Shown here piece by piece: positions 45,806 to 58,120 of a stretch of 64,000 nucleotides of DNA (its first letter is position 1; the number at the start of each line of letters is the position of its first letter). The position numbers were made by a program, and so were the translations under genes. The notes below the pieces were generated by a model that saw only the letters and a program-made list of their open reading frames with translations, had not been told where the DNA came from and made no database searches. The stretch spans positions 310,001 to 374,000 of the forward strand of contig NZ_JACHID010000001.1 of NCBI RefSeq assembly GCF_014203025.1. The letters run 5' to 3'. The DNA comes from Desulfurispira natronophila (lineage in GTDB: Bacteria; Chrysiogenota; Chrysiogenetes; Chrysiogenales; Chrysiogenaceae).

Positions 45806-46830
45806 CCATGGTCTGGCAGCGCTACATTTTGCGAGAGTACTCCCTTTACTTTCTTGCAGCTCTGGCCTCCCTTTCACTTATTATGGTATCCAACACCCTC
45901 ATTCGAATGGGAAGCTCTACGCTGGAAAAAGGTGTCAGTATCGCTGACATGGCCAGCTTGATGATATTAACATTGCCCTCAGGAGCTTACATTACCATTC
46001 CGGTAAGTGCACTCATTGCCGCTATGTCACTCTCTTCCACCCTTAACCGAAACCATGAAATGGTTATTCTTTATTCTGCCGGCATTTCACCTGGCAAAGT
46101 TATATCAACAATCATGATAGCTTCATTTGCGGTTACTGCGATAGCTGTTTTCAACAGTTTCGTGCTGGCCCCAACTGCCTCTAAACATATACAGGAAATA
46201 TACTTGGATATGGCTGAAAATGTTTCTTACCGTATCCTGAGCCCTGGCGTTTTCAACAAACTGGACAACACAACACTGTACTACCAGCAACTTGGCCCAG
46301 AAGGATTTCAAAATGTGCTGGTGGGACAGAAGCACATGGTAGTTAGTGCTAAAAGTGGTACCCTTGAACAAGGAGAGGAGTCCCTGATACTACTCCTGCG
46401 TAACGGAACTATTGTAGATACCCGCAGTTCTCAAAACTACATTCAGTTTGATTATCACGAAATACCAGTTCAAACCGCTATAAACACTCTGCAAATGAGT
46501 CGTGGAATGATGAGTATTGAGCAGTTAAAACAATCGGGAAGGCAGCGGGATATTCTTGAAATTCATAAACGCTATGCCCTTTCGCTCTCAGCCTTTCTTT
46601 TTGGACTTCTTGGCTTTATGCTTGGGGCCCGTGGAGGTCGCACCGGCAAGGGTGCAAGCATCCTCACCAGCCTGCTTATTGTACTTGTATTTTATATTGT
46701 TCGGGCCATAGCTATGTATGCCATGGACTACAACTTTTTGCCTCCGTCGCTGGTGGAGTGGGTAAGTCCCGCAGTTATGAGCGTACTTACACTCGTAACC
46801 TATTTACGATTTCAAAGGAACATCTTGTGA
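45802..46830 (+). CDS. lptF: LPS export ABC transporter permease LptF
   Basis: A 342-residue permease of the YjgP/YjgQ family, with six predicted helices and a central periplasmic jellyroll. MVWQRYILREY at the start and LSSTLNRNHEMVILYSAGIS, the coupling helix region, are characteristic. It extracts LPS from the inner membrane with LptG and LptB. Start overlaps the udg stop (ATGA) and stop overlaps lptG (GTGA). Confidence 0.93.
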   Translation: MTMVWQRYILREYSLYFLAALASLSLIMVSNTLIRMGSSTLEKGVSIADMASLMILTLPSGAYITIPVSALIAAMSLSSTLNRNHEMVILYSAGISPGKVISTIMIASFAVTAIAVFNSFVLAPTASKHIQEIYLDMAENVSYRILSPGVFNKLDNTTLYYQQLGPEGFQNVLVGQKHMVVSAKSGTLEQGEESLILLLRNGTIVDTRSSQNYIQFDYHEIPVQTAINTLQMSRGMMSIEQLKQSGRQRDILEIHKRYALSLSAFLFGLLGFMLGARGGRTGKGASILTSLLIVLVFYIVRAIAMYAMDYNFLPPSLVEWVSPAVMSVLTLVTYLRFQRNIL

Positions 46831-47894
46831 TACTTTTCCGCCACATCAGTTTGCAGTACCTGAATGTAGTTCTTGTCACTGCGTTAGTGCTGGTTTCACT
46901 TTATTCTGTTATAGACATTATCGGGAATCTTGACGACATTGTGCAGCTTAAGCCCCGTCAGATTTTAAATTTTGCAGGAGCTACAGCCCTGGTCGGTCTG
47001 TATCATCTTACTCCCGCTGTACTGCTCATAGCAACAGTTTTATTCATAGGTACCTTAAGCATGAGCAATGAGCTCAAAATTATGCTTTCGGCAGGTATTT
47101 CACTCAAAAAAATTTCCTTGCCCCTACTTGCTATATCCTTTGCTATCACCTTAGGTCACTTTGCCCTTGGTGAAGATGTTTTTCAACGAATTCAACCAGC
47201 TATGGATAATCTCCAGCTTGAGGCTCAGGGTGAGAGTCGTCCTTCAGCCATCATAGCCGGAAAACTATGGGTTCGTAACCACGACGGTACACGTTTTGTT
47301 CAAATAGAGCGATATCAGACGAACCTGAACAAGCTTACAGGTGTTGAAATATTTGAGGTAGACACGAACAAGATTACTACTTTCATCAAGGCCAGCTACG
47401 GCCACCTGCAACCTGATGAAATTAAGCTCTATGACATAGTTAAACGTGACTTTGCCTCGATGGACTCTCAGCGCCACCAAGCTTATAGTTTGAATTTTCC
47501 TGGCATACAAAAAGCTGTAATGGCCTCAGTCAAACCTATAGAGGAGTACAGCTTTCGTGAACTGCACCACGATATCTCTATACTCCAAAAAACTGGTCAC
47601 TCTACTGCTATTTACATTTCAGAAATGCTCTCCCGTGTTTCTTACTCCATGGCTATATTAATCCTGACTTTTGTTGCTATACCTCTAGGGATCAGTGGTG
47701 AACGGAAATCAGGCAAGGTATTCGCAGTAACTACTGGATTGCTGGTAGCACTGGTCTATTATATCATCGACTCACTGGCCACAACCTTAGGTCGCGCTGA
47801 AGCAGTCTCTCCCTATATCGCCCCATTCATTGCTAATGGCGTCTTTCTCGGCATCTGTGCCTTTTTACTGGCACGTCAACGCAGCATTTTATAA
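46827..47894 (+). CDS. lptG: LPS export ABC transporter permease LptG
   Basis: A 355-residue YjgP/YjgQ permease like LptF, starting GTG at 46827 with AAAGGA upstream. Features: FRHISLQYLNVV, the LFIGTLSMSNELKIMLSAGIS coupling segment, and VAIPLGISGERKSGKVF near the C-terminal helices. A longer frame from 46758 lies inside lptF and is not used. It completes LptB2FG with the lptB gene at 22920. Confidence 0.92.
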   Translation: MILFRHISLQYLNVVLVTALVLVSLYSVIDIIGNLDDIVQLKPRQILNFAGATALVGLYHLTPAVLLIATVLFIGTLSMSNELKIMLSAGISLKKISLPLLAISFAITLGHFALGEDVFQRIQPAMDNLQLEAQGESRPSAIIAGKLWVRNHDGTRFVQIERYQTNLNKLTGVEIFEVDTNKITTFIKASYGHLQPDEIKLYDIVKRDFASMDSQRHQAYSLNFPGIQKAVMASVKPIEEYSFRELHHDISILQKTGHSTAIYISEMLSRVSYSMAILILTFVAIPLGISGERKSGKVFAVTTGLLVALVYYIIDSLATTLGRAEAVSPYIAPFIANGVFLGICAFLLARQRSIL

Positions 47895-48075
47895 ATTATA
47901 TCTGCCCTTTACCGTCTGCATAAAATAAGCGTTATACTTTCATTCCTATTAAAATCACCGACTTTCAAAAGCCTTCTCACTATCTTCTTATTACCATAAC
48001 ATTTGCAGCCAGTAGCATTTTATGGTAAGACGAGCCTCCCCTATAACAGGAAGTAACAAACCAGGAGCTTAATCC

Positions 48076-49914
48076 ATGTCCCAAGCCAGCACCAATGAAT
48101 CGATTCGTAATATTGCTATTATTGCTCACGTTGACCACGGAAAAACTACCTTGGTCGACCAGATTTTTCGCCAGAGCGGGCTTTTCCGTGAAAACCAGGC
48201 AGTAGATGAACGAATTATGGACAGCATGGACCTTGAGCGTGAACGAGGAATTACTATTGCAGCAAAAAATTGCTCTGTAAGCTGGAAAAGCGTAAAAATA
48301 AATATCCTTGATACTCCTGGTCACGCAGACTTTGGTGGTGAGGTTGAGCGAGCATTGGCTATGGTGGATGGTGCTATACTCTTAGTAGATGCATCGGAAG
48401 GCCCCCTTCCTCAAACCCGTTTTGTACTAAAAAAAGCTCTTGATCTTGGCTTGGCGATTGTTGTCGTAATTAATAAAATTGACAGACCAGACAGCAGAAT
48501 CGATGAAGTTCTCGATGAAGTGTACGATCTTTTTATCGATCTTGACGCCAGCGATCAGCAGCTGGAATTTCCTGTTCTTTACGCCATTGGCATTGAGGGT
48601 ATCGCCAAACGAGATCTATCAGAACATTCTGACAATCTTACACCACTCATGGAAACCATACTGAAAACTGTTCCTGCTCCGCAGTATAAAACATACGAAC
48701 CTTTCCAAATGTTGGTTGCTGACTTGGGCTATTCCGACTATCTTGGCCGCCTGGCAATTGGACGGGTAGCCCATGGGTCAATGAAACGGGGCGAAGCATT
48801 AGTGCGCATAGATGAAGATGCTCAACAGACCACAGTAAAGGTCAAGAAAATGCAAGTTTACCGGGGCCTGGAGATGGAGGATGCCGAAGAGGTCTTCCCA
48901 GGTGAAATTCTTATTCTTGCTGGTCTTGATGAGGTACACATCGGAGACACTATTTGCACAGCGCAAGATCCACGTACCTTGCCACGACTTCGTGTTGATC
49001 GCCCCACTGTTTCAATGCGATTTGCTCCCAATACTTCCCCTTTTGCAGGATTGGAAGGGAAACTGGTACAGTCTACAAAAATACGCGAACGGTTGATGCG
49101 TGAAACTTTGCGCTCAGTTGCCCTGGAGGTGGAAGAGACTCCAAACTCAGATACTTTTATCGTTAAAGGTCGTGGCGAGCTGCAGATGGCTATACTTATC
49201 GAAACCATGCGTCGTGAAGGTTTTGAACTTATGGTAGGTAAACCTGAGGTTATTTACCGTCACGATAGCAATGGCCAACTGCTGGAGCCCATTGAGGACG
49301 TATATATTGACTGTGAGGAGATATATATGGGAGTTATTTCAGAAAAACTCTCACACCGCAAAGGTCGAATGGTGAACCTTACTAATCGAGGTACAGGCAG
49401 AGTGCGAGTTCAATTTAGCATACCATCTCGTGGCTTGATTGGTTATCGAAGCCAATTTCTTACAGACACACGAGGTACTGGGATTATGAACTCCATATTC
49501 CATGGTTATGAAATCCATCGTGGAGACTTTACTAGTCGCATCAGTGGCTCTCTGGTTTCTGACCGCCAGGGAGACGCCTCAGGATATGCTCTCTACAACC
49601 TTGAACCCCGTGGCTTGCTTTTCATCACTCCAGGCACTAAAGTTTACGAGGGCATGATTATAGGTGAACACAATCGTGACAATGACTTGAATGTAAATCC
49701 CTGCAAAGAGAAGAAACTTAGCAATGTACGGGCATCTGGCAAAGATGACTCTATATCGCTCACACCGGTGCTCCCCATGACCTTGGAACGAGCCATTGAG
49801 TTCATCAGGGAAGACGAGCTGGTTGAAGTAACACCTAAAAACATACGCCTGCGTAAAGCCGTCCTGGATGGTCAAGAGCGGCATCGTCAGGAAGGACAGG
49901 CAAAAAAAAGCTAA
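48076..49914 (+). CDS. typA: GTPase TypA/BipA
   Basis: A 612-residue translation-factor GTPase. G1 AHVDHGKTTL, switch MDLERERGITI, G3 DTPGHADFGGE and G4 NKIDR are in place, with EF-G-like domains III and V and a specific C-terminal domain. It assists ribosome assembly and stress adaptation. The ribosome-binding site is CAGGAGC. It is transcribed with queH. Confidence 0.97.
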   Translation: MSQASTNESIRNIAIIAHVDHGKTTLVDQIFRQSGLFRENQAVDERIMDSMDLERERGITIAAKNCSVSWKSVKINILDTPGHADFGGEVERALAMVDGAILLVDASEGPLPQTRFVLKKALDLGLAIVVVINKIDRPDSRIDEVLDEVYDLFIDLDASDQQLEFPVLYAIGIEGIAKRDLSEHSDNLTPLMETILKTVPAPQYKTYEPFQMLVADLGYSDYLGRLAIGRVAHGSMKRGEALVRIDEDAQQTTVKVKKMQVYRGLEMEDAEEVFPGEILILAGLDEVHIGDTICTAQDPRTLPRLRVDRPTVSMRFAPNTSPFAGLEGKLVQSTKIRERLMRETLRSVALEVEETPNSDTFIVKGRGELQMAILIETMRREGFELMVGKPEVIYRHDSNGQLLEPIEDVYIDCEEIYMGVISEKLSHRKGRMVNLTNRGTGRVRVQFSIPSRGLIGYRSQFLTDTRGTGIMNSIFHGYEIHRGDFTSRISGSLVSDRQGDASGYALYNLEPRGLLFITPGTKVYEGMIIGEHNRDNDLNVNPCKEKKLSNVRASGKDDSISLTPVLPMTLERAIEFIREDELVEVTPKNIRLRKAVLDGQERHRQEGQAKKS

Positions 49915-49927
49915 GGTAACTCTACAT

Positions 49928-50467
49928 ATGACAAAACCGACCTTGCTGCTTCACACATGCTGTGCCCCTTGTTCAAGTGCTGTGGTTGAGCGTCTGCTCA
50001 ACCACTATCAATTATCACTCTATTTTTACAACCCCAACATTCACCCTTCAGCAGAGTATCTCATTCGGCGCGATGAACTACTGAGATGGGGGCGTGATAT
50101 TCTGAATATTCAATGCATTATTGCTGACTACGACAGTAAAACATGGTTTGATATGACAAGAGGAATGGAGTTAGAACCGGAGAAGGGTAAGCGATGTACA
50201 CTCTGCTACCAATTACGTCTAGAGAAAACCGCTAGCGTTGCCAAGGAACAGGGGTATAGTTTTTTCACTACAACGCTTAGTATTTCACCACATAAGGACT
50301 CGAAGCTAATCAACACAGTTGGTAAAACAGTGGCGCAAAAATATAATATCAATTTTCATGCAGAGGATTTCAAAAAAAATAACGGATTCCAGCGAAGCAT
50401 AGAAATTTCAAAGGAATACTACTTTTACCGCCAAAGGTACTGCGGTTGCCAGTTTTCCCAGCGTTAG
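49928..50467 (+). CDS. queH: Epoxyqueuosine reductase QueH
   Basis: A 179-residue protein. LLHTCCAPCSS, CTLCYQLRL and YCGCQFS hold the Cys set for Fe-S and metal binding in QueH, the non-cobalamin enzyme finishing queuosine tRNA modification. Start at ATG 49928 with AAGGTAA; a frame starting in typA is not used. The alternative enzyme QueG is absent here. Confidence 0.92.
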   Translation: MTKPTLLLHTCCAPCSSAVVERLLNHYQLSLYFYNPNIHPSAEYLIRRDELLRWGRDILNIQCIIADYDSKTWFDMTRGMELEPEKGKRCTLCYQLRLEKTASVAKEQGYSFFTTTLSISPHKDSKLINTVGKTVAQKYNINFHAEDFKKNNGFQRSIEISKEYYFYRQRYCGCQFSQR

Positions 50468-50506
50468 TAATTACTGAGGCTCAGGATACTTTACTACTCA
50501 TATTGG

Positions 50507-50965
50507 TTACCAGCCAGAGAGATACCCTTCTTTCACCTGCCCCGCTTCCATAAATCTACGCATTAACCGATGCATCTGCTCAAGCTCTTCATGTGATAAC
50601 CGAGACTGCAAAACCATACCAATATTGCGCCGTTGCTCTGGCGCGATCTTTTTCAGCATCTTTTTGCCATCAGGTGTCAATTGTAAAAGAATTTCCCTCT
50701 TGCTTTTCGGTGAGACAGAGCGGTCCATCCAGCCCTTTTGCACGAGTTTATCTACCAGCCTGCTGGCGTTACTGGGAGAAACCTCCATCAGTGAGGCAAT
50801 ATCCTTTAGATTCACCCCATTCCGTTTGCCATGGGTATACTGAAGGATTTTGAATTGGGCTGGACCAACATCAAACTTTTTAAGGAACTCCATGTCGGCG
50901 TGCTTGAGTTCACGCAGCATCGTGCATAGATCCCAGTAAAACTTCATTGGGAGATTAGGCTCCAT
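50507..50965 (-). CDS. MarR-family transcriptional regulator
   Basis: A 152-residue winged-helix regulator. The wHTH covers about residues 30-100 (LKDIASLMEVSPSNASRLVDK, then GWMDRSVSPKSKREILLQLT as wing). The start is ATG 50965, seven bases after GGAGG. It converges with queH and lies 138 bases beyond thiH. No adjacent efflux gene indicates its target. Confidence 0.87.
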   Translation of the reverse strand: MEPNLPMKFYWDLCTMLRELKHADMEFLKKFDVGPAQFKILQYTHGKRNGVNLKDIASLMEVSPSNASRLVDKLVQKGWMDRSVSPKSKREILLQLTPDGKKMLKKIAPEQRRNIGMVLQSRLSHEELEQMHRLMRRFMEAGQVKEGYLSGW

Positions 50966-51087
50966 ATACACACCTCCAGTTTATTCCCGACAAAACGTTG
51001 TTTTAGTTAATAGGCATATTATGGGAACACGGAACATGTGTCAAGAGCTTTACTTGCATAGGCTAAGAAGTGAATTTTTTCTCATCA

Positions 51088-51119
51088 CCCCTTGCTGGTG
51101 CACTTACACCAGCAAGGGG
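51088..51119. other. Hairpin overlapping the thiH stop codon
   Basis: CCCCTTGCTGGTG (51088-51100) and CACCAGCAAGGGG (51107-51119) are a perfect 13-base inverted repeat with a six-base loop that contains the thiH stop. On the minus strand the following bases are A-rich, not T-rich. It likely marks the end of the thi operon or protects its mRNA. Confidence 0.65.
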
Positions 51120-52210
51120 TCCCAGTCCTTCCAAACAGCTTCATAACCCTGTTCTCTTATTGCAGCAGCCACATGTGCGACACTGCGTGAATCTTCAACG
51201 TGAAACTGCTCTAAAGTATCGTCTTGTGAGCTATAACCACCAGGATTAGTCTTGGAGCCAGCTGACATCTGAGTAATACCGCATGGAAAAACAGCATCCC
51301 GAAACTGTGCCGACTCACGAGTAGATAGCACCAGCACAGCATCTACAGTATAAAGTCGAAATGCACATATCAGCTTCAGTAAGGTGCGATCACTCACCGG
51401 ATCATATGGCTGAAAACCACCTTCTGCAGCACGCAGTCTGGGAAATGAAACAGAAACCTGTGTGCGCCAATAGTTTTGCATTATATAGCGAGCATGTAAG
51501 GCGAGATTACATGCATCAAGGGAAACGTTGCCCAATCCTAAAAGTACCCCCAGCCCAACCTTGCGCATCCCCCCCAAGGCACCGCGCTCTGGTGTATCCA
51601 GGCGATAGTTAAAGTCCCTCTTTTTCCCGGAAGGGTGAACTTCTGAGTAAAGCTCAGTGTTATAGGTCTCCTGGTAAATGGTCAGTGAGTCCACGCCACA
51701 CTCAGATAAATGACGGTAGCCACTCTCTTCCAATGGTTGAACTTCGACACCTATGGAGCTAAACCTCCCCTTAAGCTTTACAGCAAGCTCACCCAGATAC
51801 TGCTCATCCACGTATCTTGGATCCTCGCCTGAAACCAATAAAAGATGACGAAAGCCCTCTGAAGCTATAACCGCTGCATCATCCAAAGCTTGGCCATGAG
51901 ACAAAAGGTGTCTCTCCATCAGATTCTGATGATTAAAACCACAATAACGACATCCATTAGTGCAATAATTACTGACATACAGTGGTGCGTACATAAGAAT
52001 AGTGCGTCCAAAACGCTGCACTGTTAGCTGATGAGCCTTATTGGCTATCTCCTCAATATAAGGGTCAGCTGCTGGGCTTATCAATGCAGCGAAATCCTTA
52101 ATATCAAGCTGATCCTTTTGCAAGGCAACCTGCACATCACGACTGCCAACCTCCTCTATAACAGACATTAGCTCATTCTGATCGATAGATGGAAACACTT
52201 CGCTATACAT
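51104..52210 (-). CDS. thiH: 2-iminoacetate synthase (tyrosine lyase)
   Basis: A 368-residue radical-SAM enzyme. CTNGCRYCGF holds the three Cys for the 4Fe-4S cluster, then LLLVSGEDP, IYQETYNTE and SVSFPRLRAAEGG. It cleaves tyrosine to dehydroglycine, the anaerobic route to thiazole. Start is ATG 52210, two bases after thiG; GTG 52222 overlaps thiG. Last gene of the riboswitch-controlled operon. Confidence 0.95.
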   Translation of the reverse strand: MYSEVFPSIDQNELMSVIEEVGSRDVQVALQKDQLDIKDFAALISPAADPYIEEIANKAHQLTVQRFGRTILMYAPLYVSNYCTNGCRYCGFNHQNLMERHLLSHGQALDDAAVIASEGFRHLLLVSGEDPRYVDEQYLGELAVKLKGRFSSIGVEVQPLEESGYRHLSECGVDSLTIYQETYNTELYSEVHPSGKKRDFNYRLDTPERGALGGMRKVGLGVLLGLGNVSLDACNLALHARYIMQNYWRTQVSVSFPRLRAAEGGFQPYDPVSDRTLLKLICAFRLYTVDAVLVLSTRESAQFRDAVFPCGITQMSAGSKTNPGGYSSQDDTLEQFHVEDSRSVAHVAAAIREQGYEAVWKDWDPLLV

Positions 52211-52212
52211 GC

Positions 52213-52989
52213 CTACTCCCACATCAAACCTTTAAGAGGACTTGAGGCATTAGCAATGTCAGATGATCCACCCAGGCCTGCCAGAAAAGCTTCCCTTCCG
52301 GCTTCAGTTGCTTTGGCAAAGGCGCGAGCCATAGCCACTGGATGGCGAGCCACAGCTATAGCAGTATTCACTAGCACAGCATCAGCTCCCATTTCCATAG
52401 CTTCAGCGGCATGAGATGGCGCACCCAAACCTGCATCCACCACTACTGGCACCTGTGCTTGCTCGATAATGATGCGCAAATTCTCACGAGTTTTGATTCC
52501 CTTATTGCTTCCGATGGGGCTACCAAGGGGCATTACTGTCGCACAGCCAAGCTCCTCCAGATGCTTGCATAGAACTGGATCGGCGTTTATATAAGGCAGA
52601 ACATGAAAACCATCGGCAATAAGAACTTTAGCAGCCTTGTAAGTCTCCAGGGGGTCGGGTAGCAAGTAACGGGGATCGGGGGTCACCTCGAGCTTTACCC
52701 ATGATGGACAGCCAGCGTTGCGAGCAAAGCGTGCCAATCGCACAGCTTCATCAGCATCCCTTGCCCCAGCGGTATTGGGAAGCAATAAAATTGAATCTCC
52801 GTTAATATGGTTAAGCATATCGTCTTGTGGCGCATCAAGGTCTACCCGACGCAAAGCCACTGTTACTACTTCAGTGTTGGATGCTTCTATAGATTGTCGC
52901 ATAATATCATTACTGGCGAACTTACCTGTCCCTAACAATAACCTGGATTGAAACGTGCGGTCGCCAATGGTCAGGACATCACTATGCAT
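52213..52989 (-). CDS. thiG: Thiazole synthase
   Basis: A 258-residue TIM-barrel enzyme forming thiazole phosphate from deoxyxylulose 5-phosphate, dehydroglycine and ThiS thiocarboxylate. [45 protein letters not shown] and [13 protein letters not shown] are visible. AGGAGG from the end of thiS precedes its ATG. Confidence 0.96.
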   Translation of the reverse strand: MHSDVLTIGDRTFQSRLLLGTGKFASNDIMRQSIEASNTEVVTVALRRVDLDAPQDDMLNHINGDSILLLPNTAGARDADEAVRLARFARNAGCPSWVKLEVTPDPRYLLPDPLETYKAAKVLIADGFHVLPYINADPVLCKHLEELGCATVMPLGSPIGSNKGIKTRENLRIIIEQAQVPVVVDAGLGAPSHAAEAMEMGADAVLVNTAIAVARHPVAMARAFAKATEAGREAFLAGLGGSSDIANASSPLKGLMWE

Positions 52990-52990
52990 G

Positions 52991-53188
52991 TTAACCGCCT
53001 CCTGCGAGAGTTATAATTTCTACAATGGCATCATTGTCTACTTTAGTTGTACCGTAAGACTCCCTGCTTACAAGTTGACCATTCACTTCCACGGCCATAT
53101 GAGTTGCATTTACGCCAAGTTGATCTACAAGCTCATTTATAGTAACCGGCTCTTGAATATACATCGACTTGCCATTCACTGTGGCCAT
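52991..53188 (-). CDS. thiS: Sulfur carrier protein ThiS
   Basis: A 65-residue ubiquitin-like protein ending LAGGG, giving the C-terminal Gly-Gly that is thiocarboxylated. Start is ATG 53188, after GGAGGAC; an upstream frame start inside the thiC-thiS gap is not used. It carries sulfur to ThiG. The adenylating partner ThiF is not in the window. Confidence 0.93.
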   Translation of the reverse strand: MATVNGKSMYIQEPVTINELVDQLGVNATHMAVEVNGQLVSRESYGTTKVDNDAIVEIITLAGGG

Positions 53189-53203
53189 AAGTCCTCCTGT
53201 CAA

Positions 53204-54508
53204 TCATTGGTTTTGTGCTGTATCCATTATCTGGTGTGAAATATTCATGGAACAAAACTTGGGGCCACACATAGAACAATGGTGGGTAGTGCAATCGTTG
53301 CGAAGTTCCTCTGGCATTGACTCCATTCTGTACTGGCGCGCACGCTCTGGATCGAGGGCAAGAGAAAACTGTTTTTCCCAATCAAAGGAAAAACGAGCTT
53401 TGCTCATCTCATCATCACGATCTCGCACACCAGGAAAGCGACGAGCAATATTGGCACTGTGAGCAGCAATCTTAAAGGCTATAATTCCGTTGCGCACATC
53501 TTCTGCATTAGGAAGACCCAGGTGTTCTTTGGGAGTCACGTAACACAACATGGAAACTCCGTAATAGGCAGCCAGTGCTCCCCCTATAGCTCCAGTTATA
53601 TGATCATAGCCAGGAGCAATATCTGTCACCAAGGGGCCAAGAACATAAAATGGAGCCTCATGACACAGCTCCATCTGTTTTTTAACGTTGTATTCTATTT
53701 GATCTATGGGGACATGGCCGGGACCTTCTATCATCACCTGTACATCTTTTTCCCAGGCACGCTTGCAAAGTTCTCCCAGTATGGCCAGCTCGCTCAACTG
53801 TGCTTTGTCAGAAGCATCGGCCAGACATCCTGGGCGCAAACTGTCGCCTAGCGATAGGGTTACGTCATACTTTTGACAAATCTCCAACAGCTCATCGTAG
53901 TGTTCGTATATTGGGTTTTCCTTTTCATGACGTTGCATCCACTGGGCCATCAGGCTCCCACCTCGGCTCACTATTCCTGTGGTTCGATCCATGGCCATGG
54001 GAATGTGCTGCCGGAGAATGCCACAGTGCACCGTCATGTAGTCAACACCTTGCCTCGCCTGCTGCTCTATCACATCGAGTATTTTGCGCCCGCTCAGATC
54101 AAGGGGATCTTCAATTTCCTCCACAGCCTGATACATGGGTACCGTACCAATGGGAACAGTGGAGTGATCAATAATTGCCTGACGTATAGTGTTAATATCC
54201 TCACCAGTCGAAAGATCCATCACAGTATCTGCACCATAACGAATGGCCATATCAAGTTTTTCCAACTCCTCCTTGCATCCACTGGAAAGCTTGCTGTTGC
54301 CAATGTTGGCATTAATCTTACAGCGAGCGTTTAAACCTATTCCCATTGGAATTAAATTTTTATGATTAATATTAGCCGTTATAACCATGCGACCACGGGC
54401 TACTTCAGAACGCACAAATTCTGGTTCCAATTGTTCAGAGCGGGCCACTGTTTCCATAGCCGGTGTAATTTCACCCTGTCGGGCGCGGTACATTTGCGTA
54501 ACATTCAT
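53204..54508 (-). CDS. thiC: Phosphomethylpyrimidine synthase
   Basis: A 434-residue radical-SAM enzyme converting aminoimidazole ribotide to hydroxymethylpyrimidine phosphate. [13 protein letters not shown] near the N-terminus, the [15 protein letters not shown] segment, and the C-terminal Cys set [11 protein letters not shown] are visible. It lacks the long N-terminal region of larger ThiC forms, as in many anaerobes. AAAAGGAGG precedes the ATG, downstream of the TPP riboswitch. Confidence 0.97.
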   Translation of the reverse strand: MNVTQMYRARQGEITPAMETVARSEQLEPEFVRSEVARGRMVITANINHKNLIPMGIGLNARCKINANIGNSKLSSGCKEELEKLDMAIRYGADTVMDLSTGEDINTIRQAIIDHSTVPIGTVPMYQAVEEIEDPLDLSGRKILDVIEQQARQGVDYMTVHCGILRQHIPMAMDRTTGIVSRGGSLMAQWMQRHEKENPIYEHYDELLEICQKYDVTLSLGDSLRPGCLADASDKAQLSELAILGELCKRAWEKDVQVMIEGPGHVPIDQIEYNVKKQMELCHEAPFYVLGPLVTDIAPGYDHITGAIGGALAAYYGVSMLCYVTPKEHLGLPNAEDVRNGIIAFKIAAHSANIARRFPGVRDRDDEMSKARFSFDWEKQFSLALDPERARQYRMESMPEELRNDCTTHHCSMCGPKFCSMNISHQIMDTAQNQ

Positions 54509-54533
54509 TGGTCATTCCTCCTTTTAATTGCAC

Positions 54534-54564
54534 AAAAAAAACCGCTTTCCTGATGGAAAACGGT
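54534..54564 (-). terminator. Attenuator terminator of the TPP riboswitch
   Basis: On the minus strand, ACCGTTTTCC and GGAAAGCGGT pair (one wobble) around ATCA, then a T-run of eight. It lies between the riboswitch and thiC. The riboswitch 3' strand (GGGAAACGG) can pair instead with the terminator's left arm, giving a two-state switch. Confidence 0.85.
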
Positions 54565-54588
54565 GCTACGTTCTGTTGGTGATACGTG

Positions 54589-54673
54589 ACCCGTTTCCCT
54601 TCGCCAGCATTACCTGGATCAGGTTCATGGGGTACATCTCAGCCCTGGTTGTCAAAGCGCCCCCAACGGTTTC
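54589..54673 (-). promoter_or_regulatory. TPP riboswitch (thi box)
   Basis: The minus strand reads the thi-box core CTGAGA, then ACCC, TGAACCTGATC, and GGTAATGCTGGCGAAGGGA in order, the standard TPP aptamer. Flanking CCGTT and AACGG form P1. Binding of thiamine pyrophosphate should stabilise P1 and let the downstream terminator form, repressing thiC-thiS-thiG-thiH. Confidence 0.95.
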
Positions 54674-54697
54674 TTTGTATTTAATTTGTTAAAACTC

Positions 54698-54725
54698 ATT
54701 ATGCTGATATTTTTTGGTTTTTCAA
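54698..54725 (-). promoter_or_regulatory. Candidate promoter of the thi operon
   Basis: On the minus strand TTGAAA (54725-54720) and CATAAT (54703-54698) are 16 bases apart, placing a start of transcription near 54690, just before the riboswitch P1 helix. It lies immediately after the fumC stop. Confidence 0.65.
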
Positions 54726-54728
54726 GTG

Positions 54729-56117
54729 TTATTTGGGACCCACCATCTGAGCTGGAACAACATAACGATCAAACTCATCTTCTGAGAGGAGCTTTAATTG
54801 CAAAGCAGCCTCCTTTAAAGTTAAACGATCTTGGTGCGCCTTTTTGGCTATTTGGGCTGCCTTGTCGTAGCCAATGTGTGCATTCAAAGCAGTAACCAGC
54901 ATGAGTGAGTTATGCAGATTGCGCCCTATAACTTCTTCATCAGGCTCAATACCTTGAGCACAATGCTCATCAAAAGAGCGCATGCTATCACTGAGCAACT
55001 GAACTGACTGCAAGAAGTTGTAGGCTATCATAGGCTTGAAAACATTGAGCTCAAAATTCCCTTGGCTCGCACCAATTGCAATGGCGGCATCGTTACCCAT
55101 GACTTGGCAAGCTACCATGGTCATTGCTTCCGACTGAGTCGGATTCACCTTGCCTGGCATTATAGAGCTGCCAGGTTCATTTTCTGGGAGAGTGATTTCA
55201 CCAATACCGCAGCGCGGTCCGCTGGCAAGCCAGCGTATATCATTGGCAATTTTCATCAAATTGGCTGCAAGCCCCTTGGTGGCACCGCTGGCAAAGACCA
55301 AGGCGTCATGAGAGGTAAGAGCGTGAAATTTGTTTGGGGCGCTGCGAAAGCTCTTGCCGGTTAAAGAAGACAGTGTCGTCGCAACCTTTTCACTCAACTC
55401 AGGGTGAGCATTAAGACCAGTACCCACTGCCGTACCACCGATAGCCAAATCTCGTAAGTGCTCAAGGCTGTCGACAACATGCTGACGGCTATGACAAAGC
55501 ATGGCTGTATAGCCACTGAACTCTTGCCCCAGTGTCAAAGGAGTAGCGTCCTGCAGGTGCGTACGGCCGATTTTTACAATGTCGGCAAAAGCTTCAGTCT
55601 TTGACTGCAAAGTTGCGTGCAATGCATCTATAGCAGGCAAAAGCTGATCTTCAATAGCTACAACAGCAGCAATGTGCATAGCAGTGGGAAAGGTATCATT
55701 AGAGCTTTGCGACATATTGACGTGATCATTTGGGTGAATAAGTTTTTCCTCGGTAAAGTCACCACCAATAAGCTGTGTCCCACGATTCGCTATTACTTCA
55801 TTGAAGTTCATGTTGGTCTGGGTGCCACTGCCGGTCTGCCAGACGCTAAGGGGAAAGTGATCCTGTAACTTGCCTGCCAAAATCTCATCGCATACGTTAG
55901 CTATGGAGTCACAACGCTCCTTGTCAAGCTTTCCAAGATCGTAGTTAACCAGTGCTAACGCTTTTTTCAAAAAAGCAAATCCATGAAGCAGACCAACAGG
56001 CATCTTTTCCCAGCCAATAGCAAAGTTCCGTAAGCTGCGTTGGGTTTGGGCACCCCAGTATTTGTCTGCTTCTACCTTGACCTCTCCCATGGTATCTTTT
56101 TCTGTACGATAGTTCAT
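54729..56117 (-). CDS. fumC: Class II fumarate hydratase
   Basis: A 462-residue iron-independent fumarase. [28 protein letters not shown] and the signature [15 protein letters not shown] are visible. It interconverts fumarate and malate. Start is ATG 56117 with GAGGGTG; a longer frame to 56150 lacks a ribosome-binding site. It has no neighbours in operon. Confidence 0.96.
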   Translation of the reverse strand: MNYRTEKDTMGEVKVEADKYWGAQTQRSLRNFAIGWEKMPVGLLHGFAFLKKALALVNYDLGKLDKERCDSIANVCDEILAGKLQDHFPLSVWQTGSGTQTNMNFNEVIANRGTQLIGGDFTEEKLIHPNDHVNMSQSSNDTFPTAMHIAAVVAIEDQLLPAIDALHATLQSKTEAFADIVKIGRTHLQDATPLTLGQEFSGYTAMLCHSRQHVVDSLEHLRDLAIGGTAVGTGLNAHPELSEKVATTLSSLTGKSFRSAPNKFHALTSHDALVFASGATKGLAANLMKIANDIRWLASGPRCGIGEITLPENEPGSSIMPGKVNPTQSEAMTMVACQVMGNDAAIAIGASQGNFELNVFKPMIAYNFLQSVQLLSDSMRSFDEHCAQGIEPDEEVIGRNLHNSLMLVTALNAHIGYDKAAQIAKKAHQDRLTLKEAALQLKLLSEDEFDRYVVPAQMVGPK

Positions 56118-57908
<1,791 letters not shown>

Positions 57909-58120
57909 AAACCATTGCTGCCATTCAGGTATTTGGTAGCTCATTTTCATGGCTCACCAGCCAAAAACCACTTACGAAACACGAAAACTCACTCATCTGT
58001 ATATCAGGTAATCCAGCTCATGGACCCTCATTCTTATGACATATTTTCGAGTTACCACAACACTGCTACTCTTGCAATCACGCCTCAAGTGTTATCATTA
58101 GTTCACATCGAGGTGACACT

